Positions 15,166 to 23,900 of a DNA stretch of 26,458 nucleotides are shown in pieces; the first letter of the stretch is position 1, and every line of letters starts with the position of its first letter. The notes beneath the pieces are model-generated. The model saw nothing but the letters and a program-made list of their open reading frames with translations, had not been told where the DNA came from and ran no database searches. A program made the translations under genes and the position numbers. The stretch comes from JBDKJS01 sp039806065 (GTDB lineage: Bacteria; Bacteroidota; Bacteroidia; AKYH767-A; 2013-40CM-41-45), in contig JBDKJS010000054.1 in the NCBI GenBank assembly GCA_039806065.1, forward strand, positions 1 to 26,458. The letters are read 5' to 3'.

Positions 15166-18100
15166 TTGAAAACAATTTTACAACTGTACAGACACGTTTT
15201 AATTGTTGCAGCCATGTTATCGCTAGGTATCTCGAGCACAGCCGCACCTTTTAATTCAATAGCAAGTGGAGCTTGGTCTAATCCCGCCATTTGGGATCAA
15301 GGATCGGTGCCGGTAGCAGGTTCAGATGTTTTCATTACCCTGGGGCACACTGTTACTGTAAGCGTTAACACTGCGCTTGTTGCCAATCTATCAGTAAATG
15401 GAACATTAGATATTACCAATACTGCTTCCAGCTCTTTAACCATGGATGGTAACATTATCATCAATGGTAGTTTACTCAACAACGGAAACTTTGATGTAAT
15501 TGATGGTGGCACATGGGCACTCAATGCTGGAGCCACCTATTATCACAATCCAAGAGCTAATATATTAAATGATGAAAGTCCATTTTTTAATACGCTAGAA
15601 ACATTTGCACCCACCTCTAATTTAATTATCAAGAAATGGAATGATAATTCGGTTCCGCTTTGTGATGCCACAAGGGTAAATGGAAATGTAGGGAATGTTA
15701 CCATGGAAGACAGTTTTGCCTTTAATTGGGATCAGGATGGAAGATTTGCTCCCAATAAAATTAAGGGTAAATTGACAGTAACCAATGTGCCTATTACCAT
15801 GGATGATGGCACTGGAGCTACCACATCATTGGCCTTGAATGATGTCGAAATAAATGGAACCGGTTCCATTATTTTTGCTAGTGGACCTAATAGGGCACTG
15901 ACGCTCACCACAGGTAATTTTATAGAGAATACAACTGCGGCATCTCCTCCTGTAATTGCAATGAACAATACATTTGGTACGCTTATTTGGACCGTTACAG
16001 GAAACATGACCGTAAGAAGTGATTTGCGATTGATAGAAGGTACTGGCATAGAAACTGGCGGAATTGCTCGACTTACAGTTACTGGAAATCTAGATCTAAT
16101 TGATGGCAAGACTGAAATGGTTACCAAGGCCGATGCTCCCTGTACATTAACTGTGAATGGCAATACTACGCTACATGCATCATTAGATAAATTTAGAATA
16201 GTAGATGGAAATACAGGACTAGTAAGTTTTACAACCAATAACCTTAACATCAATGGTTGCAATGACATCACATTCTTAGGCGGTGGATTAATCACCACTC
16301 CGGAAGCTACTGGAAATAACACCATCACCGTTACGCAAGACTTAACCATTGCTGGTGGTTCTATCATTTCACTCACTAAGGCACCCAACAACCTCAATGC
16401 AACTCGGTTAATCGTGGGTCGCGATTTCATTATGAGCGCTGCCACTGCTCAACTTCAAGGATTTAATGGGGTTGGTATTTTTAGTTTAAGAGTTGATAGA
16501 AATTTATCCATCACTGCTGGTTCATTAATCGGACAAATGAATCCATTGGCTGCCACTGCTTGCTCCCTCTATGTTGGTGTAGATTTTGTTTATAACAATC
16601 CTAATGTTACCAATTATTTCATCTTCAATCAAAGTGCTGGAAATACTGTAGTACAAGTCTTAGGTTCCATGAGTATCCTAAACACAGGTACCACATGGGG
16701 AGATTCTTTTACCTTATCCAATAGAGGAGCCGGAAGTTTATCGGTTTCGGTTGGTGGAAACTTTACCCTTAGTAATGGTAATTTTTCGGGTAACTTTAGA
16801 GGTACAGGATCCACGGCCATTACCATTTCTGGTGCCTATCAACAAAGTGGGGGAATCTTTAGGTTGACCAATAACGACTCATCCTTAATCGGTGTGCGCA
16901 CCAATTTCACAGCCAATAGTATCAATTTCACAGGAGGCCGGGCCAAAATATGTTACGGTGTAAATACGGATAATGCCCCCAACCTTTTTACGGTTACCAA
17001 TAATGCTTCCATTACTTTTGCAGCTGCCACTGATACATTTGCCTACAGTGCTATTCGCATCATTGGGGCACAAGTGAACAATGGCGGTTTGACTACATCT
17101 ATAGGTGGTACGCTCACCATTGGTGGTGCCAATGGCGTTTTTAGTACTACCATAGGTACCAATCAAGGAATAGAAACCATCAACGTAAATACTCTTACTG
17201 TTAACAATGGTTTGGTTTCTTTCAATGGATATAAAAATTTTCCCGCACTGAGTGGAAGAAATGTCTACCTCACTTGTACCAATATCAATGTAAATGGCGG
17301 TGAGCTCACCCTTACTGCTTTAAATGCTGATGACAATGTCATCACTGTAAATGGAAATATTTCCGTAACTGCTGGGCAGTTAAATTTTTCAGCAGCTAAC
17401 GATGCCTTAATTGTAAACATCTTCGGAAGCTTTACACAAAGTGGTGGAAATACCTACATCCATAATAACACTTCAGTAGGTGGTCAATATGCAGCTACTG
17501 TTAATTTCAATGTAGATGATAATGCTACTGGCGATTTTAGCATGACTGGAGGCACCCTAGTAGTTGATAACTATACTGGAGGCACAGCACCTAATCATAA
17601 ATTGATTTTTAAAACGCCCAATATCACCTATGGTGCGGGTACTGGTATTTTCAGACCTTCAGGTACAAGTTCGATCTTCACTGAGGTAGAATACTCACGT
17701 ACTGGTACCATCAATTACAACGAGATTGGTGCCTTTACTAACCAATGGTCCAAACAAACTGTTTTTGCAAATTGTACTTTAAATGTGGTCAACAATATTC
17801 AAGTTTCATCTTTCCCACTGGTAGGCCCCAATTATTTTTTCTTTATCAATAGCAATGCAGTAGTTGACATGAACACTGGTCAAATGTATGCTAATACAGG
17901 GGGAACCTCAACAGGATTGTTGATGAGCAGTGATTCAAGATTGTTTACTGCAAGACCTCAAGGTTTTTACAACGGTGCTGGAACAGCATGTTTAAATTCA
18001 ACCAACCCGCTGTATTTTTTATTGGCAAGCACCAGCATAGTTGAATATGATGGCACCGCTACACAAATAGTTACAGGCATTGGCCAGGGATTGGCTACAG

Positions 18101-19377
18101 GTTCGGCACAGAAGTATGGCATACTTAGAATAAATCATAATGGCTTACCAGCCAACTATTGCTATCCTGACAGATTTGGTGCCAACGACAGCGTATTTGT
18201 GAGAACAAGATTAGAATTGGTTCAGGGTGAATTAAACCTTGACGATGATCGTAATCCTGCCAACGGTGGTGGAAGAGGTATCATCATCGAATCGGGAGCT
18301 ATCACAGCCATCAATCGTACGAGTGGATACATTCGTAGTGAAGAGTACGGAGGCAATGGCCTTGTGAAATGGAAGATGAATACCACTACAGGTGCGCACA
18401 TTATTCCTTTTGGTTACGATGCAGCTACTTACATTCCCTTTACGTTTACCTTCACAGGTGGAAATGCTGGAACGGTCATGGTGGGTACTTATCGAAGTTC
18501 TGCAACTAATTTGCCTTATCCTCCTACAGTAACCCACGTTCGCGACAATGCTTTTGTGGACAACAGTGGTAACACTGCAGATAGATTTTGGTACATAGCT
18601 GCCAATGGCGGAGCAACACCTCCGCTAGGCGTTGATGTTACTTTCATAGCAGCTCCAGTAGAACTCACAGGTATTGTTAATCCACGTGCTCAGCGTTGGG
18701 TGGCGGCTCTTTACTCTTGGCAAGCTCCTTTAGGTGTGCAAAGTACCCTTGCTAATGGTACCCAAGCCAATGCAATTCCTTTCTTGTTTAACTGGTGGAC
18801 ACTTTCCTCTCAAGCCAACCCACTTCCGGTTGATTTACTTTATGTGAAAGCAAGCTGCCAAAATAAAAAGGGATTGATTGAGTGGGCAACTGCCTCTGAA
18901 ATAAATAACGAAAAGTTTATTATTGAAAAAAGTATTGATGCCAATAAGTGGGAAGAAATTGGAGTAGTATCAGGTGCTGGCAACAGCAATCAAACCATTG
19001 TGTACCATTTTATGGATAACGATGTTGCCTTCACCAATAGTTATTACAGGCTAAAACAAGTTGACTTTGATGGAATGATTGAAATTAGTAATCCTGTGGC
19101 CCTAAGAGCTTGCACTGCTTTGGATGGATTGCAAATTATTTCTTATCAGACGGATCAATCATCGAGTATTCGTCACCAAATTACCAATGCCGGTACTGGT
19201 GATTATACACTTCAAATAATGGATGCGAAAGGTAAGATGGTGGTCAATCAATCTGTCTCTCTTGGACTTGGCGATCAGCAAATAGAAACCGGTGGGACTT
19301 CTCTCTCTGCCGGAATTTATATAGTAAGACTATTTGGCAATGATCAAATAGCCAATTGCAAACTGTTGGTAAAATAA
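15166..19377 (+). CDS. T9SS-exported beta-solenoid protein
   Basis: 1403 residues. The TTG start (15166) gives a normal signal peptide beginning MKTILQ with cleavage near residue 27 (STAA). The nearest ATG would cut that signal in half, so TTG is preferred. Residues 30-110 form a cap (SGAWSNPAIWDQG, then DVFITLGHTVTV). Many short strand repeats with V-x-G-N, N-L-x-I-N-G and G-G motifs follow, as in a parallel beta-helix (to about 940). Residues 945-1190 form an end module (GLVKWKMNTTTGAHIIPFG, DRFWYI) resembling those that close the giant protein's solenoids. Residues 1220-1320 (LPVDLLYVKA, WATASEINNEKF, SYYRLKQVDFDG) are the strand-rich segment often found before a T9SS tail. The tail (1346-1403) ends SAGIYIVRLF...KLLVK. 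No catalytic motif was found. A surface adhesin or structural role is inference. Confidence 0.93.
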   Translation: MKTILQLYRHVLIVAAMLSLGISSTAAPFNSIASGAWSNPAIWDQGSVPVAGSDVFITLGHTVTVSVNTALVANLSVNGTLDITNTASSSLTMDGNIIINGSLLNNGNFDVIDGGTWALNAGATYYHNPRANILNDESPFFNTLETFAPTSNLIIKKWNDNSVPLCDATRVNGNVGNVTMEDSFAFNWDQDGRFAPNKIKGKLTVTNVPITMDDGTGATTSLALNDVEINGTGSIIFASGPNRALTLTTGNFIENTTAASPPVIAMNNTFGTLIWTVTGNMTVRSDLRLIEGTGIETGGIARLTVTGNLDLIDGKTEMVTKADAPCTLTVNGNTTLHASLDKFRIVDGNTGLVSFTTNNLNINGCNDITFLGGGLITTPEATGNNTITVTQDLTIAGGSIISLTKAPNNLNATRLIVGRDFIMSAATAQLQGFNGVGIFSLRVDRNLSITAGSLIGQMNPLAATACSLYVGVDFVYNNPNVTNYFIFNQSAGNTVVQVLGSMSILNTGTTWGDSFTLSNRGAGSLSVSVGGNFTLSNGNFSGNFRGTGSTAITISGAYQQSGGIFRLTNNDSSLIGVRTNFTANSINFTGGRAKICYGVNTDNAPNLFTVTNNASITFAAATDTFAYSAIRIIGAQVNNGGLTTSIGGTLTIGGANGVFSTTIGTNQGIETINVNTLTVNNGLVSFNGYKNFPALSGRNVYLTCTNINVNGGELTLTALNADDNVITVNGNISVTAGQLNFSAANDALIVNIFGSFTQSGGNTYIHNNTSVGGQYAATVNFNVDDNATGDFSMTGGTLVVDNYTGGTAPNHKLIFKTPNITYGAGTGIFRPSGTSSIFTEVEYSRTGTINYNEIGAFTNQWSKQTVFANCTLNVVNNIQVSSFPLVGPNYFFFINSNAVVDMNTGQMYANTGGTSTGLLMSSDSRLFTARPQGFYNGAGTACLNSTNPLYFLLASTSIVEYDGTATQIVTGIGQGLATGSAQKYGILRINHNGLPANYCYPDRFGANDSVFVRTRLELVQGELNLDDDRNPANGGGRGIIIESGAITAINRTSGYIRSEEYGGNGLVKWKMNTTTGAHIIPFGYDAATYIPFTFTFTGGNAGTVMVGTYRSSATNLPYPPTVTHVRDNAFVDNSGNTADRFWYIAANGGATPPLGVDVTFIAAPVELTGIVNPRAQRWVAALYSWQAPLGVQSTLANGTQANAIPFLFNWWTLSSQANPLPVDLLYVKASCQNKKGLIEWATASEINNEKFIIEKSIDANKWEEIGVVSGAGNSNQTIVYHFMDNDVAFTNSYYRLKQVDFDGMIEISNPVALRACTALDGLQIISYQTDQSSSIRHQITNAGTGDYTLQIMDAKGKMVVNQSVSLGLGDQQIETGGTSLSAGIYIVRLFGNDQIANCKLLVK

Positions 19378-19383
19378 AGCCCA

Positions 19384-20388
19384 TCAGTTTCCTTTCATTC
19401 TTTTCCATAGCGATGCAAGTGCTTGCTTCATATCACCTTTGAACCTACCCTTTTGAATGGCCATATTTTGGTTCGAGTGATCGTTTAACACATATTCAAA
19501 AACAAAATTGGTGTCTGGAAATTCCCAACCTCCAAATTGGCCGAATCGGATATCATAATAGTGTACCAATCCATTGATGGTATCAGTGGTGTAGTAATTG
19601 CTTGAAAAAATTTTTAATTTTTTTAGTTCGTCTTCATTCGTTGGGATGGCAGGTGGCAATTTGTAAAACCTGGTGAGCTTTTCTTCCTTGGTATCCAATA
19701 CACCAAGATGGGCTATAAAGTATTCATGATTCCTTTCAGCTACGCAATACCACAATACGGTATTCAATGGAGTAGGGGTAGTGAAGTACCTCTGAGCAGT
19801 AATATTTGATTGGCTTAGTAGGGCCGTGAATCGGTCAGCAACAACTTTTTTATTAAACATGGTCCACATGCCATACAATGCAACCCAAAGGCCTGCATAC
19901 AAGGTAATTTTTTTAATGTAAACGTTAGTTCTAAATTTACCGAAAAGCAGGAATATACTCGCCAACAAAATAGGGATGGTAAAGAAAGGATCAGCTACGA
20001 AAAGGAGATTGAAGGAAAATCGTTGTTGGCTAAAAGGGGATAATAATCCGGTGCCATAAGAAGTACAAAGGTCTAATAGTAAATGCAAGAAAATGCCTAG
20101 CCACCAAAAGGCATACCAGAACTTAAATCCAAAGGTGCTGTAAGTCCTTATTTTATTACACAACCAGCCAAAGAAAACTGGAGCAATCATTAGGAATAAT
20201 ATAGAGTGCGTTATGCCTCTATGAAATAAAAATGCATCGGGTCCTGTATAATACAGATCACCCAATGCATCTATGTCTGGTAAACTATTGGCGAGTGCTC
20301 CCAGCACCCAAGCATGTTTCCCAATTTTGTTTTTTGCCAGTGCGTGACCCATTACGGCACCCACTACCACATGCGTTATTGAATCCAA
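19384..20388 (-). CDS. YdjM/DUF457-type membrane-bound metal-dependent hydrolase
   Basis: 334 residues. Conserved polar residues of this integral-membrane hydrolase family are present: His6 (MDSITHVVVG), Asp38 and Asp40 (NSLPDIDALG), the HRGITHS motif (56-62) and His102/Asp106 (HLLLDLCTSYGTG). About four membrane segments can be seen (near 60-77, 90-108, 125-148 and 155-176), followed by a soluble C-terminal half (about 180-334) that I do not recognise. The start is TTG. The only in-frame codons between it and an upstream stop are AAC and GCT, and that stop is the DUF3127 gene's own TAA in the same frame. Starting at the next ATG would lose His6. The 6-base gap makes co-transcription with the DUF3127 gene very likely. 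The substrate is unknown; members of this family have been linked to membrane stress and lipid-related functions. It converges with the 1403-residue protein gene, with only 6 bases between stop codons. Confidence 0.85.
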   Translation of the reverse strand: MDSITHVVVGAVMGHALAKNKIGKHAWVLGALANSLPDIDALGDLYYTGPDAFLFHRGITHSILFLMIAPVFFGWLCNKIRTYSTFGFKFWYAFWWLGIFLHLLLDLCTSYGTGLLSPFSQQRFSFNLLFVADPFFTIPILLASIFLLFGKFRTNVYIKKITLYAGLWVALYGMWTMFNKKVVADRFTALLSQSNITAQRYFTTPTPLNTVLWYCVAERNHEYFIAHLGVLDTKEEKLTRFYKLPPAIPTNEDELKKLKIFSSNYYTTDTINGLVHYYDIRFGQFGGWEFPDTNFVFEYVLNDHSNQNMAIQKGRFKGDMKQALASLWKRMKGN

Positions 20389-20394
20389 GTTAGC

Positions 20395-20769
20395 TTAAAA
20401 AGGTAAATCGTCACTAGCTTCAGAGGGGCCACTATTAAAAGTATCCATACTGGCTGCTTCTTGTTCATAGTTAGTGTTTGAAGCACCACTACCAATTTTT
20501 TCAAGCTTCCATGCTTCTAGTGTATTGAAATATTTTATTTCCCCTTGTGGCGATTTCCATTCACGACCTCTTAGATTGAAATGTACTTTCACATCATCGC
20601 CATCTCTGTACGAATTTAACAGATCGCATTTATCTTGCGTTAATTGAAAGCTGATGTGCTGAGGATACTGTGCGTTACTGACTTCTGTTACCACAAAATC
20701 TCTTTTCTTGAATCGGTCACTCACTACTTGCGTTTCAAATACTTGCTTAATTTTTCCTGTAATGTCCAT
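20395..20769 (-). CDS. DUF3127 family protein with SSB-like acidic C-terminal tip
   Basis: 124 residues. The N-terminal 92 residues match the Bacteroidota DUF3127 pattern: SDRFKKRDFVV, YPQHISFQL, GDDVKVHFNLRGREW and KYFNTLEAWKLE. These beta-rich proteins look like OB folds. After a low-complexity Ser/Asn/Glu-rich linker (93-119) the chain ends DDLPF, closely like the C-terminal tip of single-stranded DNA-binding proteins (DDDIPF), which recruits repair and replication partners. This suggests a nucleic-acid-associated role, but no experimental function is known to me. It is the first gene of a two-gene unit with the DUF457-type hydrolase. A possible promoter lies about 25-58 bases upstream of the ATG. 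Confidence 0.87.
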   Translation of the reverse strand: MDITGKIKQVFETQVVSDRFKKRDFVVTEVSNAQYPQHISFQLTQDKCDLLNSYRDGDDVKVHFNLRGREWKSPQGEIKYFNTLEAWKLEKIGSGASNTNYEQEAASMDTFNSGPSEASDDLPF

Positions 20770-20793
20770 TGTAAATTTATTTTTTATGAATTA

Positions 20794-20827
20794 CAAAGAT
20801 GTAAATTTTTTTAAAAGGTAGGTCAAA
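20794..20827 (-). promoter_or_regulatory. Putative promoter of the DUF3127-DUF457 unit
   Basis: On the minus strand TTTG (20824-20827), a 22-base spacer and CATCTTTG (20794-20801) match the Bacteroidota pattern with one mismatch in the -7 box. The transcript would start near 20787, giving a leader of about 18 bases. Confidence 0.35.
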
Positions 20828-20861
20828 AGTTGATAAATTTTGGCATGCTAACAGAGCCATT

Positions 20862-20894
20862 AAAAAAGGCTGCCAATTGTTTATTGGCAGCCTT
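20862..20894 (-). terminator. Rho-independent terminator of the 1487-residue T9SS gene
   Basis: On the minus strand AAGGCTGCCAAT and ATTGGCAGCCTT form a perfect 12-bp stem around a 5-base loop, running into a T-stretch. It lies 24 bases after the stop codon of the upstream gene and insulates the DUF3127 gene from it. Confidence 0.92.
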
Positions 20895-20917
20895 CCAAGA
20901 AGAGATGAGCTTTTGTG

Positions 20918-23900
20918 TTATAATTTAGTGATGGTTTGAATGGTCACTTTATTTTTTTCGATCAGTTGAATAAAATAAACGCCTTGAGCAAACTTTGTCA
21001 TGTCTATCGCTAATTGATTCCTTCCTGCTATCGAGTTGATTGGCTGGTTAAGAAGGATCCTTCCTGAAACATCTGTAATGTTTAGTGTACCCTCGCTTTG
21101 CGTATCGGCATCAAATAGAATATTCACCACATTGCTTACCGGATTAGGGTATGCTACTAAAGTTGAACTTGCTCCAATGGCAGTTTGCTTCCGCGCTGGT
21201 ACTACCGTTACATTGATCGTTCTGGTATTCGAATTGCCACAGGCATTGCTAGGCACACAGTAAATGGTATAAACGCCTGGACTCGCACTTGCATAGTCAA
21301 GTTGCACATTACTATTTCCTTGACCAACTACACTAATTCCGGCAGGATTGCTACTCCAGTTGTAAGTTACCCCTGCACCTAGTGCATTGATACTGGCATT
21401 TTCAATTGCTCCAGTGGTTACATTTTGATTGGTGGTGATAGCGCTTGGTACACCTGGTATTAAACGTACATTGATGGATCTTATACCGGATGATCCGCAG
21501 CCGTTATTGGCTACCACACTTAGTGTTCCTGTGAGGCCACTGGCCCAGTCAACAGTTATGCTACTGGTATTTTGGCCTGTAGCTATACTTCCATTGACAA
21601 CTGACCAAGTATAGCTGGTAGCGCCCGCTACAGCGGCACATGAATAGCTTACATTGTTACTGTTGCATAAGTTTTCATTGGCACCAATGATGTTGGCAGG
21701 AACTGCTACGGTAGCTGGTGCAATGGCCCTACTTCTTAAGGCTGATGCAGTGCCACAAACACTGTTAGCACTTACACTAATTACGCAATGTGAAAAGGTG
21801 GCAGGGAAAGTAATATCTGCAGAGGTTCCATTGTTAACCACTGTTGCGCCAAGGCATGCAGTCCAATTGTAACTAGAAGCACCAACAACAGCAGCTATAC
21901 TATACGTTGCAGTGCCTCCAGGACAAACAGTAGCAGCGCCAGCAATGGTTCCAGGTAAAATAGTTGAATTGGAAATGGTCATGGTTCTAACTCCAGATTG
22001 GGTGCCACAGTTAAGACCAGCATTTACTGATAATATTCCTGTAGTAAAGGAAGGCCCGAAGTTTACGGTGATGGCATTGCCACTACCACTAATAGTAGCA
22101 TCACCAGTGATGGCCCAATTGTAGTTATCGGCACCGGCTACAGCAGTCACATTGTAATTTCCACTGGTATTGGCACAGGCTATGCTGTTGCCATTAATAG
22201 TTCCGGGAGTGGTAAGCGTTCCTCTAACAAAAACACATTTGGTATTGATCGTTGTTCCACAAGCATTTTCTGCCTGTACACATAGACTCCAACCGGATGA
22301 TAGCGGATTTCCTAAAGTAACAGTAGGTGTATTCGTATTTAATTGTACAGGCGAAGCTTGACCATTAAAAGTTGTTCCTGAAGGGCCACTCCAATTGTAA
22401 TAACTTGCATTGGCTACAAGCGGAACACTTACGTTGATCGTATTTCCTGCACAAGCACTTGCAGGTGCTGTAAGACTTTGCACTGTGGCTGTGGGTGCAC
22501 TAGCCCTCACGATAACGTTGATGCTGGTACAGGTGGTTGTATCACATCCCTGAGCACGTACATAATAGGTTTTGTTGCCAGCACTCGGTGTTAAAGTAAC
22601 ACTGTTGCCAAAAGCAAATGGAGTGCCTCCGCAGGTGCCATCATACCAATACCAATCGGCATTCAGACCTAATGATCCACCTACTACAGTGAGCGTTATA
22701 TTGCTTCCTACACAAATTTCACTATCAGCATCGTCTATGGTAATACTTGAAGCGGCAGTGGAAATACTCACCAATGGAGCATCTACCTTGGTGATTACGG
22801 TTACTGATCTTCTTGCATTCGTAAGGGTATTAGCCCCACTTGGCCAAACACCGTCAGCATCGGTGCTAAAACCAAGGACAGTATTATCTGCATTGCGTGA
22901 TTCTATTCTTCTTACTCCATTTGGATTATTGGCTCCGATAGGAATTACTGCAGCATAATCGCCAGCAGCCGATGTTCCAGTTTGTGTATATACATCAGCA
23001 ATGGCCGTAGGCATTTGAGTAGTAGAACTTGCGATAGTAGTTGGCGTAGTGTTTCTAACTTGGTAGGAGAAAAGTGGATCGCCTGTTCCGCTTGTGTTGT
23101 CATACAGGAGTACATATTTTCCTTCGGCACATCCATTGGCAGTACCTTTAATATAAGCACCATCATCACTAGTGGTTACGGTACGTGCAGTGGTATTAAT
23201 ATCAAGTGCTTTTAATGTTTTAGAAGTTTCTAATTGTGGCGTTGAAGGGATACTTCCACCGCCATTTACTCTATAACCGATTCTTATTTTATGATCTATC
23301 CCTGGTTCAAAGCGTGAATTGGTATTATTTGGAGTAGGTTGATAGAAAATCCAGAAAGGACCACTGCTTCCATTGTTGTCGGTAAAGAATAGGCCATTAA
23401 GATCTGTACCGCTAAAATCCGTACCGTTCCAAATTACACCTGCCCCATAGGTATTGGCTACTTCACCGGTAGTATTCACTATTCCGGTGCGCACATCATA
23501 AAGCGTGAAGGGTAATAAATTATCTATTTGAAAACATGCTGCGAAGCTGGTACGCTGCGAATTTGTTCCTGAAGAATTTTTTGCTGCAAAGAATTTTGGC
23601 ACAACCAACTCAGTTAAGATAGGAGGAGGAAGTATGCTCACTGTGTTAGTAACTGCTGAAGTAAGTGAACCTGATGCAAGTTGCAGCACATAATCGCCAA
23701 CAGCAGAAAATTGAATGTCATTGAAATTTACAAATCCGCTAGAAAAATTTTTGATGGTAGTACCACTGATGGTTCCCGGGCCCGACACCACGCTGAGTGT
23801 ACAAGGTGAGGTGTAAAAGGCATCTACTGTATTGTCATTGCGTCTGGCGCTGGCACTGAATGAGGTGGTGGTTATACCTACTATTCCAGTTACGGGCTGT

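Noticed and set aside
15732..16445. 237-residue open frame on the minus strand inside the 1403-residue protein gene
   Set aside because: It lies wholly antisense to a strongly supported secreted protein. Its composition (repetitive Val, Pro, Leu) is what the complement of Thr/Asn/Gly-rich codons gives, and no domain is recognisable.
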